From DATAXI01 sp963756185 (GTDB taxonomy: Bacteria; Verrucomicrobiota; Verrucomicrobiia; Chthoniobacterales; Chthoniobacteraceae), in the NCBI GenBank assembly GCA_963756185.1, contig CAVWMS010000001.1, positions 124,001-188,000 on the forward strand: 64,000 bases of DNA, given 5' to 3'. A program made the translations under genes and the position numbers. Shown here one piece after another: positions 28,358-38,067 of the stretch. Every line of letters starts with the position of its first letter. The first letter of the stretch is position 1. The notes under the pieces are model-generated. The model did no database searches, had not been told where the DNA came from, and was given only the letters and a program-made list of their open reading frames with translations.

Positions 28358-31300
28358 ACAACGGCGGTGAACTCCTGTTCCTGGACAACAACATATTTGG
28401 CGGCGAGGAAGGGATCAATCCGGCGAACATCACGACGATTATTGTAGGCGCCACCAATAACACCGGCGGCGTCTTCGAAACGATCAACTACGTCCCGATC
28501 GGCTCGCTGGACCTCAATGGGGGCACGTTCATTGGCGCCAGCGGCGGCAATGGCACCTTCCAGAACCTCCAGTTGCTCGGCAGTGTTACCGTGGCCGGCA
28601 CCGCGGCCTCGGTCCTCGAGGATAGCGGTACCAATCCGGGCATCGGCATCAACCTGACCGGCACGGTCGGCACCACCTTCAACGTGGCCCAAACCGGCGC
28701 GGTGGGAGGCGACCTCCTTGTAAAACTGCCTTTGGAAAACGCCTCGGGCAACTTCGGCACCGCGTCGGCCGGCGTTACCAAGACCGGCTCGGGAACGATG
28801 GTGTTCGAGGGCGGGAATGTTTACACCGGTCCGACCAACATCAACGGTGGCATCATCAATTACCAGAATGGCCAATCCTTTGGTACCAGCAGCGTCATCA
28901 ATGTAGCTTCAGGGGCTACGGCGCAGGTGCAGGGGGGCGTAACCGGCGGCAGCCAGGCAATGTCCCTGAACGGCCCGGGTGCGGCAAATGCGACCGGCGC
29001 GCTGGAGAGTGTAAGCGGAGCCAATAGCTATGCCGGCCTGCTTTCCCTGGCTGGCAACACCACCATCTCCGTCGATGCCGGATCGCTGAACCTGAGCAAC
29101 GGCGGGACCATCAATTATACCGGAACGGGAAGCGGAGCCAACCTGACACTGACTGGCGCCGGCGCGGGGACGCTGGCAGGCGGCCTCAATACGCAGGCCG
29201 GCGGCGTCACGCAGGCAGGCTCCGGCAGTTGGGCGCTTACGGGCGCAAGCACTTACACCGGGGCCACCCTGGTGCAGTCCGGTACGCTCATCCTGGGCGG
29301 CGCCGGCTCGGTCAATGACACCAGCGGCATCACCGTCAGCGGCAGCAATGCGGAATTTGTGCAGAATAGTTCGGTGGCGACCACGCCTACCCTCACCCTG
29401 ACGCAAGGCGGAATCGATGGCACGGGAGTTCTGGGCCAGGTCAATGTCGCGGATGCAGCGGGCAACTTTATCCGGAATGGCTACGGGACGACCTCGACCC
29501 TGACCATTGGCATCCTGACCTTCAACGGCGCGGCGACCTTGAGCCTCAACGATGGAAGCGCCACGACGCCGGACATCAACGTCACTGGATTGCTGACCAC
29601 CGGGGCGGTCAACGCCACGGGTGCGGTAACCATCAACGTATCGAATCTGGGGGGCTGGACCAACGGGGTTGTTTATGACCTGGTCAGCTATCTTGCCCTG
29701 GTCCCGGACGGCAGCCTGGCCAACGATAACATTGTCCTGGGGACCGTCGGCGATCTGGCGGTCGGACAAACTGCGCAACTGGTGATCTCGGGCACCGAAG
29801 TCGGGTTGACCACCAGCGGCGGCAACTCGGATGAGTGGACCGGCCTGGACAGCAATCACTGGGTGGTTGGCGCCACGGGGCCGAACGATAACTGGCGGCT
29901 GCAGACCGGGCTCACGCCGGTCAACTTCACCCAGGGCGACGATGTGCTGTTTGATGATACGGCTACGAGCGCCGCTGTCAGCGGAACGGTGACCGTGAAC
30001 GTCTCCTCAGCCAATGTAAATCCCGCCCTGGCGACTTTCAATAACAACGCCCTCAATTACGTGTTGACCAGCGGCAGCGGCTTCGGGATCGCCGGCACTG
30101 CCGCGTTGATCAAGAGCGGCACCGGCACGCTGACGATTGAAAATCCGAACACCTTCACCGGCGTGACGACGGTGTCAGGCGGCATCGTCAATTATCAAAA
30201 TGGAAATTCGTTCGGCGTGGACAGCGCGATTACCGTGGAATCGGGCGCGTCGGTTCAAATGCAAGGCGGCATCGCCAGCACTGGGACGGAAACCGTGACG
30301 CTCTCCGGCTCTGGAGCGGCCAATGCCACCGGCGTCCTCGAGAGCGTGAGCGGAAATAACAGCACGACCACGCCCATCGTGCTGGCCGCCAATAACTCCG
30401 TGATTTCCTCGGACGCGGGCACATTGACGTTGAGCGGCACCATCAGTGGCGCCAACAACGGTGTGACGACCACCGGCACCGGAACGATCGTGTTCGCCGC
30501 GCCAAATAGCTTCACCGGCCCCACGACGGTGAACGAGGGCATCCTCAATTATCAAAACGGCACGGCCTTCGGCGCGAACAGCGCCATCACCGTCAACTCC
30601 GGCGCCACGGTCCAGGTGCAGGGAAACATCACGGGCGGCGGCCAGAACTTGACGCTGGCCGGCTCGGGAGCGGCCAATGCCACCGGCGCCCTCGAGAGCG
30701 TCAGCGGGAACAATGCTTATTCCGGTCCCATCACCCTCAGCTCGACCGCGGTGGTCTCTTCGGATGCGGGAACCCTCAGTCTCAACGGGGCGATCGGCGG
30801 CTCGGGCGGACTGACCATCGGCGGCGTATCGGAGGTGATTATCAACACCAATAACAGTTACACCGGCAACACCATCGTCAATAGCGGCACGCTCCAGATC
30901 AACAGCGGCAACAACACCCCCGGCGCGCTTGCCGGCTCGCCGAACGTAATCGTCAATCCCGGGGCGACATTGCTCCTGAACAACAGCAACACGCTCGGCT
31001 TCACGGCCAACGAGGAAGCCGTGACGATCAACGACGGCACCGTGTTCAACATCAATGCTGCCGATCACGATCCTTTCTTCAACACCGTCAACATGACCGG
31101 CGGTCTCATCGAGGCCAACGGCACTGGCGGTGGCGGTGGCGGCGGCGGGGCATTTTCCTGGAACGCCAATAGCGGCCCGCTGCTGGTCGCCACCTCGGAT
31201 GCGACCGGCCACCCGGCGGTGGTCTCGGCGCAGACCGCGCTGCAATCGAGCGGCGAGTTCGAGGTCAATCGCGGTACGGACGTGACCGGCACGGATCCCG

Positions 31301-32730
31301 ATCTGGTGTTCACCGGGGCGGTCTCGAAGTACAATGCGACCACGACCACGCTGACCATTGCCGGCTCGGGCAACGGCGGCATCACGGTCTTCGAGGGCGC
31401 CAATACAATCACCGGCCTGACGACCATCGACGAGGGAATCGTCAATTACCAAAACGGCACCGCTTTCGCCACGGATGGCGCGCTCACGGTGGCCAGTGGG
31501 GCGACCGCGCAGATGCAGGGAGGCATCAGCGGCGGCTCCCAGGCGCTTACGATTTCCGGCGCGGGCGATACCCCGCTCGGCGCGACCGGCGCCCTCGAGA
31601 GCGTGAATGGCAATAACAGCTTCAGCGGCGGCATCACGCTTGGCGCCGCCAGCACCATATCGGTGGATACGGGCTCGCTGACGCTCAACGGCGCCATCAC
31701 TGGCGCAAGCGACGCGCTGACCATTGCCGGCGCCGGCAAGCTGACTCTCAACGGCGCGAACACTTATAGCGGAGTCACCACCATCAACGGCGATGTGGTC
31801 AACCTCGGCTCCTCGGAGAACCCGGGGACTTCCGGCCCGCTCGGCGCTTCCGCCGCGGCGAATCCCGGCTCCATTGTGCTGGCGGGCGGTACTCTCCAAT
31901 ACTCGAATGCCAATCAGTTCGATTACTCGGGCCGCTTCAGCGCCGCGGCCAGCCAGCAATATAACATCGACACCAACGGCCAGGTGGTGACTTATGCAAC
32001 CCCGTTGGACAGCACCGGTGGCGAGCTGACTGTTCTTGATAGCAGCGGCGGCTCCGGGGCGCTGATCATTAACAGCAACAGCACTTACACTGGGCCGACG
32101 ACCGTTGAGAGTGGAAACCTGGTTGTCAGCGGCTCGCTCAACGGCACTTCAGGCGTATCGGTTTACAACCTGGTGGGCACACTCTCGGAGCTTTCCGGGA
32201 CTGGTGTTATCTCGAGCAATGTCTCGATCGGCGACGAGGCCGGGACTGGGGACTCGTCACTGCTCGTGCCCGGGGCTCCGAGCGTGCAGGGTAATTCGCT
32301 GACTCTTGGCACCGGCGTGCTGGCTGTGAGCGGCACGGTAAATATCGATTCCGACGGCGAGTTCGTCTTCGATCTCAATAGCACCAACGGCGGTACTGGC
32401 AGCGGCGCTTCCGAACTGCTTGCCACCAAGGTATCGCTGGATCCCGCTTCCCAGTTCACCTTCATCGATATCGCCACCTCGCAGGGTGCGCTCAATGGCG
32501 GACTGGTCTTCGACGTGATTGCGACCACCAACGGCCTTGGCGGCGAGTTTGCCAACCTCGCCCAGGGCAGCGAACTCACCGAGGGGCCGAACACCTTCAT
32601 CGCCAATTACACCCCGGACGACCTCCAGTTGGTAGTTGTGCCCGAGCCTCAGACATGGGGGATGATCATTTTGGGTCTGGGCATGCTGCTTGTCCTTCCA
32701 AAGTTGCGCAAAAGTCGAACGGGATCTTGA
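28342..32730 (+). CDS. Giant beta-strand-repeat PEP-CTERM protein, 3' part (frameshifted)
   Basis: Continuation of the preceding gene in the next frame, about 1460 codons. It has no initiation codon of its own before a TTG at 28573, and no signal peptide, so it is not an independent gene. The repeats continue: NTFTGVTTVSGGIVNYQNG, GNNAYSGPITLSSTAV, ANTYSGVTTINGDVVNLG. Several units share near-identical VNYQNG...FG..SAITV modules, indicating internal duplication. The C-terminus is a PEP-CTERM sorting signal: VVPEPQTWGMIILGLGMLL, a hydrophobic helix, then a basic end (KLRKSRTGS). The exosortase/archaeosortase-type enzyme that would process it is not in this window. A strong hairpin follows at 32750-32781. 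Confidence 0.75.
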   Translation, partial: RTITVNNGGELLFLDNNIFGGEEGINPANITTIIVGATNNTGGVFETINYVPIGSLDLNGGTFIGASGGNGTFQNLQLLGSVTVAGTAASVLEDSGTNPGIGINLTGTVGTTFNVAQTGAVGGDLLVKLPLENASGNFGTASAGVTKTGSGTMVFEGGNVYTGPTNINGGIINYQNGQSFGTSSVINVASGATAQVQGGVTGGSQAMSLNGPGAANATGALESVSGANSYAGLLSLAGNTTISVDAGSLNLSNGGTINYTGTGSGANLTLTGAGAGTLAGGLNTQAGGVTQAGSGSWALTGASTYTGATLVQSGTLILGGAGSVNDTSGITVSGSNAEFVQNSSVATTPTLTLTQGGIDGTGVLGQVNVADAAGNFIRNGYGTTSTLTIGILTFNGAATLSLNDGSATTPDINVTGLLTTGAVNATGAVTINVSNLGGWTNGVVYDLVSYLALVPDGSLANDNIVLGTVGDLAVGQTAQLVISGTEVGLTTSGGNSDEWTGLDSNHWVVGATGPNDNWRLQTGLTPVNFTQGDDVLFDDTATSAAVSGTVTVNVSSANVNPALATFNNNALNYVLTSGSGFGIAGTAALIKSGTGTLTIENPNTFTGVTTVSGGIVNYQNGNSFGVDSAITVESGASVQMQGGIASTGTETVTLSGSGAANATGVLESVSGNNSTTTPIVLAANNSVISSDAGTLTLSGTISGANNGVTTTGTGTIVFAAPNSFTGPTTVNEGILNYQNGTAFGANSAITVNSGATVQVQGNITGGGQNLTLAGSGAANATGALESVSGNNAYSGPITLSSTAVVSSDAGTLSLNGAIGGSGGLTIGGVSEVIINTNNSYTGNTIVNSGTLQINSGNNTPGALAGSPNVIVNPGATLLLNNSNTLGFTANEEAVTINDGTVFNINAADHDPFFNTVNMTGGLIEANGTGGGGGGGGAFSWNANSGPLLVATSDATGHPAVVSAQTALQSSGEFEVNRGTDVTGTDPDLVFTGAVSKYNATTTTLTIAGSGNGGITVFEGANTITGLTTIDEGIVNYQNGTAFATDGALTVASGATAQMQGGISGGSQALTISGAGDTPLGATGALESVNGNNSFSGGITLGAASTISVDTGSLTLNGAITGASDALTIAGAGKLTLNGANTYSGVTTINGDVVNLGSSENPGTSGPLGASAAANPGSIVLAGGTLQYSNANQFDYSGRFSAAASQQYNIDTNGQVVTYATPLDSTGGELTVLDSSGGSGALIINSNSTYTGPTTVESGNLVVSGSLNGTSGVSVYNLVGTLSELSGTGVISSNVSIGDEAGTGDSSLLVPGAPSVQGNSLTLGTGVLAVSGTVNIDSDGEFVFDLNSTNGGTGSGASELLATKVSLDPASQFTFIDIATSQGALNGGLVFDVIATTNGLGGEFANLAQGSELTEGPNTFIANYTPDDLQLVVVPEPQTWGMIILGLGMLLVLPKLRKSRTGS

Positions 32731-32749
32731 CGATTAGCGCAGCGAGTAA

Positions 32750-32781
32750 TGCCTCTCCGGTAATTTGGGACCGGAGAGGCA
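32750..32781 (+). terminator. Hairpin after first giant PEP-CTERM gene
   Basis: Perfect inverted repeat TGCCTCTCCGG / CCGGAGAGGCA with a 10-base loop, 20 bp after the stop codon. No U-tract follows, so it may be a processing or protective hairpin or a Rho-assisted end rather than a simple intrinsic terminator. The same arms occur after the second giant gene at 37918-37949. Confidence 0.6.
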
Positions 32782-32881
32782 GCTCACTCGCTCCTCATAC
32801 ATCTCTTTGCGGATAGGTTTGGAAGGTTGCTCAAAGAGAATAAGCCGGGTGCGATAAATATACTATCACCGCCTGACTCGA

Positions 32882-32902
32882 GACTAGGATTTTCACCTAG
32901 TC
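32882..32902. promoter_or_regulatory. Dyad GACTAGG-N7-CCTAGTC upstream of second giant gene
   Basis: Perfect 7-bp inverted repeat with 7-base centre (ATTTTCA), 90 bp before the start of the gene at 32993. It could be an operator for a dimeric regulator such as the NarL-type protein encoded at 22834. No copy is seen before the first giant gene. The assignment is a guess; the symmetry is plain. Confidence 0.35.
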
Positions 32903-32992
32903 AGAATTGACGATGGTGCTTGGCCCGATGCCTCGCTACGGTCACCTGCTCATAGGGTCACGGACCAACCTCTCCGTGGCTCGATCCCTATT

Positions 32993-35900
32993 ATGAGTAC
33001 CCCCAGACTGCTCCTGGTTCGCATTTCGCGCAAACCACCCCTCACAAACCCACTCCTCCTCTTCGGTTTCGTCCTGGCCTCTTGCGTCCTGACTGGCCGA
33101 GCCGCCAACCTCACATGGGACCCTTCTATGAATGGCGCCTCCGACGGCGCCGGCATCTGGGACAGCGGCACCGCCACGGATTGGTATACCGGCAGCGCCG
33201 ACGAAGTCTGGCCCCAGGCATCGGGCAATACGACGACTGCCGTTTTCGGCTCCGGCGGCACGGCGGGGACCGTGACCGTAGCCAGTACCATCGATCTTAA
33301 CGGCATCACCTTCAATTCCGGCGTCACCGGCAGCTACGATATCACCAGCGGCACGCTCGACTTCGGTGGGACCACGCCCACCATCACGGTCAATACGAAT
33401 GCGGAGATTGACTCGGTCATCGCCGGCAGTTCGGGGCTGACATTCATTGGCTCGGGGCCGGAAACCCTCATCCTCAATGGCCCCAACACATGGACCGGCG
33501 GCGCCACCATCACCACCGGCACTGTCCAGGTAAACTCGAGCGGCAATCTCGGCTCCTCGGCCAATACGCTCACCCTTGGGTCCGGAGTTGCGGGCACGGC
33601 CACGAACCTGGGACTCCTCATTAATAACCCCAGTCTTACCGTAGCCAGCATAGTGTATACCGGCTCCGGCGGAATTGGCGGGACCAGCAGCGTGACCAAT
33701 AATGCCACCATAAACATTCCTTCCGGCGATGCGTTTACAGACACAGGTGCGCTCATCGTCGGCGGTTCCGGCGCAACCGAGAACCTGACCTTTACCGGCG
33801 CGGGCAATTTCACGGCGGGAAGCAAAACCACGTCGATTTCATTGGATGGCACCGGCAGTCCCCTCTCGTTTCATTCCGCCGGCACTACCACCCTGGCCGA
33901 TGGGACCAACACCCTTACGGCGAACGTATTCGACTTCGCGGACAGCAAAAGCAACAACGGCAGCACGGGTACGCTGAAGCTCGGGCAGGGAGTCAATATC
34001 ATCCAGGCGGGCCTGCTTAACATTGGCTTGGGCAAATCGGCCGGGACCATTGAATTCAGCGGACCGGGCGGCACTTTGACTCTCACTGGCTCAAATGGCG
34101 TAGGTTCCACCGTAAACATCTTCATTGGTGAGGGGGAAAGCGCCAGCTACGCCAGCGCTGCGTCCCAATTGCTGCTGGCCGGGCACTCGGCCTTCGTCCA
34201 GGCGGGCAATGTGGTCATTGGCGAGGAGAATGGCTCGACCAATACCACCCCTGGCGGGCCGGCAGGTTCGATTACGTTCGATACCGGTACTTTCTCCGCG
34301 AATTCCATGATCCTGGCGCAGTATTTGTCGAATAGCTCCGGCAGTCCGATCACCTCCGGCACTTTCACCTTGGGCACGAACAGTTCCAGCACCGGCGTGC
34401 TCGATGTCAGTTCGACATTCGAACTTACCGCCGCCGGCAAATCCGGCCTCACGCAGAACGGCATCTTCAACATCAACGGCGGCGCCGCCAACATTGGCAC
34501 GAACATCACCAACAGCGGCACCGGGAGCACAATTAACGCCATCATCAATCTCAATGGCGGCCTCCTCAACATGATGGGCCACAGCATCGGCTCTTCCACC
34601 GCGGCGGTGACGCTCAATTTGCCGACATCGGGGACCGCGGAAATCGAGTCCCTGGCCGGCCTCAATGGCACCGGCGGCATTACGCAGAGCGCAAATTCGA
34701 CATTGATAATCGGCGGGGCCAATAGCTACTCAGGCGCCACCACCGTCACGTCCGGCACGTTGCAATTGGGCGACGGCGTCAATGCGACCTCGTTTACGAA
34801 CACGTCGATCAGCGCCAGCTCGAATGGCACCCTCGTGGTCGATCCCGCCAACGGCGGCAGCATCTCGAGGAACATTTCCAACGGCGCCACGATCAACGCA
34901 ATCCAGAGCGGCGCGGGCACTTTGTCCGGTGCCATCAGCGGCGCGGGCGTCTTCAACCAGAACGGCTCCGGAATCACAACCTTGTCCGGTGCGAATACTT
35001 ACTCCGGCGCCACCACCATTAACAACGGCACCCTGGTCGTCACCGGCTCGCTCTTGAGCTCGGGCACGGTCACGCTCAACGACACCTCCGCCAATCCCGT
35101 CCTCGCCGGCAATGGCAACGGCATCACCACCGGCCTCGTGGGCGACGTGATCCTGCCCGCCGACAGCGGCCCGAACTACGCCACCATCGCTCCCGGCACG
35201 ACCGGAACCTCGACCAGCTTCGGTGAGCTGACGATGTCCAGCCTCATGCTCAACGGCGGCCAATTGGTCATCGCATTGACTAATACGAATACCGCCGGTT
35301 CCACTTATGACTTCATCAATGTCACCGGCGCCATGACGCTGCCCACGAGTAGCGCCGCGTGGACGGTATCGCCCAGCGGCGGCGCGGCGGGCGTTTATAC
35401 GATATTGACCGGGGCCAGCTCGAATATCGGAAGCGGTGCCGCGCTGCCGACCATCAATGCCGCTGCCGGCGGTGCGCTCTACAGGCCGACTAGTTACACG
35501 CCCAGCTTCTTGGGCAACTCGCTGCTGCTTACTGTCGGGGGAGGGGCCGCGGCGATCACCTGGAGCGGCACCAATGGCAGCGGCGGCAACGGCATCTGGG
35601 ACGTGAACACCACCCAGAACTGGAATGACAGTTCGGCTTCCACCCCCACCGGCACATTCTACGATGGCGACGCCGTAACCTTTGACGATACCGGCATCAA
35701 CACCCACATCACCGTGCAAAGCGGTACCAACGGCGAGACCTCCGTGCAGCCCAGTTCGATAACCGTCAGCGCCAACACCGTCAATTACAGCATCGGGGGC
35801 AACCCGATCAGCGGCGCCACGGGCCTTCTGAAGACCGGCAGCGACACGCTGACACTCAGCGGCAGCAACACCTTCACCGGCGCTACGACGATCCAGGCCG

Positions 35901-37897
35901 GCATCGTCAATTACCAGAATGGCGCGGCATTTGGCGTCAGCAGCGCCATCACGGTGGAATCAGGCGCGACGGCGCAATTGCAGGGAGGCATCGCCAGCCC
36001 CGGCGGCTCCATCGTGACGCTCTCCGGCTCCGGCGCCCTCGGCGCCACAGGCGCGTTGGAGAATGTAAGCGGCAACAACAGCTCCGCTTCGCCCATCGCG
36101 CTCGGCACCGATTCCATCATTTCATCGGATGCCGGCTCGCTCACGCTTAGCGGCGGCATAACCGGCACTGGCAATCTGACGCTCCAGAGCCAGAGCAGCG
36201 GCAATGGCGCAATCACCCTCTCGGGCGTCGGCGTCAATAATACCGGCGCCATTACCAACGCCGGCGCCGGTTCCGGCACGGTGACCATCAGTTCCGCTAT
36301 CGGTCCGAATGTCTTGGGCGTGGTCCAGGACAGCCCCACTTCACTGCTCACCCTCTCCGCCTCCAGCACATTCACCACTGGGGTAACAATTACCACCGGC
36401 ACCGTGGACGCGACCGCTTCCGGTGCGCTGGGCACTGGCCCGGTCTCCATTGCATCGCCCGCCACGCTGGTCATCGGTGTTACGGGAACTTTTGCCAACG
36501 CGATGAGCGGCGCGGGAATCGTCGATTTCAACACCCTCGGCGCCGGCGAGGCCGACGCGCTCGCCAGCGGCAATCTCAGCGGGTTTACCGGCACCCTCAA
36601 CATCGGTCCCGGCGGCGGCAAGTTGCAGCTCAACCAGGCCAGCGCCGGGGCGATTATTTCCTCCTCCGCCACCATCAATATCCTCAATGGCGCCACGCTC
36701 TTTGAGAATGCGCCCGGCGGCCCCATTGGAGCCAACATCAACCTCTACGGCGGCACCACGGGCGAAGCCTTCGGCCAGATCCGTTTTGTCAACACCACGT
36801 TATCCGGAACCTTGACCCTGGAGACCGGAACCTCGGTCACATTCGGCGCGGATCATTCGACCGGCACCATCGATGGACCGATTGTGGACAACGGGGCGGG
36901 CGACGGCTGGACTGAAGTCGGCAGCGGGGGTCTTAGCACCATCATCCTTAATGGTTCGAACACCTACAGCGGCCCGACGGTCATCACCGGCACCGGCGTC
37001 AACACGCTGCGGCTCGGCAATGTGGACGCGGTTCAGAACAGCACCGTGGACCCTTTGGCAAACGGCCAGATCGACGGCGTGACCTTTTCTCCGGGCATTG
37101 GGACGTTCAACATCGGAGGTCTCGAGGGGCCCGGCAATATTGCGCTCACCGATACCGGCGGCGGCGCCGTGACCATTAACGTTGGCGGCAATAACTCGAG
37201 CAATACTTACTCCGGCGTGTTGAGCGGCACCAGCACCGGCGGATTTACCAAGGTCGGCGCCGGCATCGAGACCTTGAGCAACTCAAACACCTACATCGGC
37301 GCAACGGCTGTCCAGGCCGGCACATTGAATCTCACCGGTTCACTCATTGGCACCTCGGGCGTCACCGTTACCGATGCCACCCTGGAAGGCACCGGGTTCA
37401 TCTCGGGTGCGGTCACGATCGGCAGCGGCGCCGGTGCGCAAAACTCGGCCCTCATCATTCCGGGTGGAGTCGGTCTGGTAGGGACGTTGACGACCGGCAG
37501 TTCCGTATCGCTGCTCTCCGATGGCCAATTCGTGTTTAACCTCAACAGCACCGGCGGTGGCGCCGGCGCCGGATCGTCGGAGCTGCTCGCGCTGTCGGTC
37601 AGTCTCGATCCCGCCTCCGACTTCCAGTTCAATGACATCGCGGCCACCCCGGGTGTGCTGACACAAGGAGGTGCTTACACCGTCATTGACACCACCGGAG
37701 GCCTCACCGGCGTCTTCGCCAATCTGCCCAACGGCGACATCATATCCTCGAACGGCAACCAATTCCAGGCCCAGTACGGTACCGACACCCTGACCTTGGT
37801 GGTGGTTCCCGAGCCGGCGACGTGGGGCATGGTCATTTTGGGCTTCGGAATGCTTTTGAGCCTTCACAGGCTGCGCAAACGTCAGATGGGGATCTGA
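32993..37897 (+). CDS. Giant autotransporter-associated beta-strand-repeat PEP-CTERM protein
   Basis: 1634-aa secreted protein, intact. The N-terminus carries a basic start (MSTPRLLLVRISRKP) and a hydrophobic stretch ending GRAANLTWDPS. The body is PATR-like strand repeats (ANTYSGATTINNGTLVVTGS, SNTFTGATTIQAGIVNYQNG, SNTYIGATAVQAGTLNLTGS) with an embedded module starting AITWSGTNGSGGNGIWDVNT near residue 850; the first giant gene has a similar NLQWGTSTGGGDGVTWES module. The C-terminus is PEP-CTERM: VVVPEPATWGMVILGFGMLL then RLRKRQMGI. It is the paralogue of the 23768-32730 protein with conserved end and conserved downstream hairpin. Likely exported, processed by an exosortase and displayed in or on the extracellular matrix. 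Confidence 0.88.
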   Translation: MSTPRLLLVRISRKPPLTNPLLLFGFVLASCVLTGRAANLTWDPSMNGASDGAGIWDSGTATDWYTGSADEVWPQASGNTTTAVFGSGGTAGTVTVASTIDLNGITFNSGVTGSYDITSGTLDFGGTTPTITVNTNAEIDSVIAGSSGLTFIGSGPETLILNGPNTWTGGATITTGTVQVNSSGNLGSSANTLTLGSGVAGTATNLGLLINNPSLTVASIVYTGSGGIGGTSSVTNNATINIPSGDAFTDTGALIVGGSGATENLTFTGAGNFTAGSKTTSISLDGTGSPLSFHSAGTTTLADGTNTLTANVFDFADSKSNNGSTGTLKLGQGVNIIQAGLLNIGLGKSAGTIEFSGPGGTLTLTGSNGVGSTVNIFIGEGESASYASAASQLLLAGHSAFVQAGNVVIGEENGSTNTTPGGPAGSITFDTGTFSANSMILAQYLSNSSGSPITSGTFTLGTNSSSTGVLDVSSTFELTAAGKSGLTQNGIFNINGGAANIGTNITNSGTGSTINAIINLNGGLLNMMGHSIGSSTAAVTLNLPTSGTAEIESLAGLNGTGGITQSANSTLIIGGANSYSGATTVTSGTLQLGDGVNATSFTNTSISASSNGTLVVDPANGGSISRNISNGATINAIQSGAGTLSGAISGAGVFNQNGSGITTLSGANTYSGATTINNGTLVVTGSLLSSGTVTLNDTSANPVLAGNGNGITTGLVGDVILPADSGPNYATIAPGTTGTSTSFGELTMSSLMLNGGQLVIALTNTNTAGSTYDFINVTGAMTLPTSSAAWTVSPSGGAAGVYTILTGASSNIGSGAALPTINAAAGGALYRPTSYTPSFLGNSLLLTVGGGAAAITWSGTNGSGGNGIWDVNTTQNWNDSSASTPTGTFYDGDAVTFDDTGINTHITVQSGTNGETSVQPSSITVSANTVNYSIGGNPISGATGLLKTGSDTLTLSGSNTFTGATTIQAGIVNYQNGAAFGVSSAITVESGATAQLQGGIASPGGSIVTLSGSGALGATGALENVSGNNSSASPIALGTDSIISSDAGSLTLSGGITGTGNLTLQSQSSGNGAITLSGVGVNNTGAITNAGAGSGTVTISSAIGPNVLGVVQDSPTSLLTLSASSTFTTGVTITTGTVDATASGALGTGPVSIASPATLVIGVTGTFANAMSGAGIVDFNTLGAGEADALASGNLSGFTGTLNIGPGGGKLQLNQASAGAIISSSATINILNGATLFENAPGGPIGANINLYGGTTGEAFGQIRFVNTTLSGTLTLETGTSVTFGADHSTGTIDGPIVDNGAGDGWTEVGSGGLSTIILNGSNTYSGPTVITGTGVNTLRLGNVDAVQNSTVDPLANGQIDGVTFSPGIGTFNIGGLEGPGNIALTDTGGGAVTINVGGNNSSNTYSGVLSGTSTGGFTKVGAGIETLSNSNTYIGATAVQAGTLNLTGSLIGTSGVTVTDATLEGTGFISGAVTIGSGAGAQNSALIIPGGVGLVGTLTTGSSVSLLSDGQFVFNLNSTGGGAGAGSSELLALSVSLDPASDFQFNDIAATPGVLTQGGAYTVIDTTGGLTGVFANLPNGDIISSNGNQFQAQYGTDTLTLVVVPEPATWGMVILGFGMLLSLHRLRKRQMGI

Positions 37898-37917
37898 ACG
37901 CTGGGCGCAGCCCGTGA

Positions 37918-37949
37918 TGCCTCTCCGGTCATTGGGGGCCGGAGAGGCA
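37918..37949 (+). terminator. Hairpin after second giant PEP-CTERM gene
   Basis: Inverted repeat TGCCTCTCCGG / CCGGAGAGGCA with a 10-base loop, 20 bp after the stop codon. Arms and position are identical to the hairpin at 32750-32781; only the loop differs. A T-rich tract (TTTCTCTCT) follows, so this copy looks more like an intrinsic terminator. Confidence 0.65.
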
Positions 37950-38067
37950 GTTTCTCTCTGTAATTGCGGTTTGTCGCCGCGCTTCCATCGCAGCCCGGCT
38001 TTATCTTGCGTTCGTCGTCCGCGCTCCGTAGAAGTGTTCCCGTTCCGCCCGGTCCTGGTTAGAAGCC

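Noticed and set aside
30175..31959. Long minus-strand open frame opposite the giant repeat gene
   Set aside because: Its repeats mirror those of the sense gene and it lacks a signal or domain; antisense shadow.
32905..32945. Sigma-54 promoter before the second giant gene
   Set aside because: TGGCCC is followed by CTCGC but the GG-N10-GC spacing is not met.
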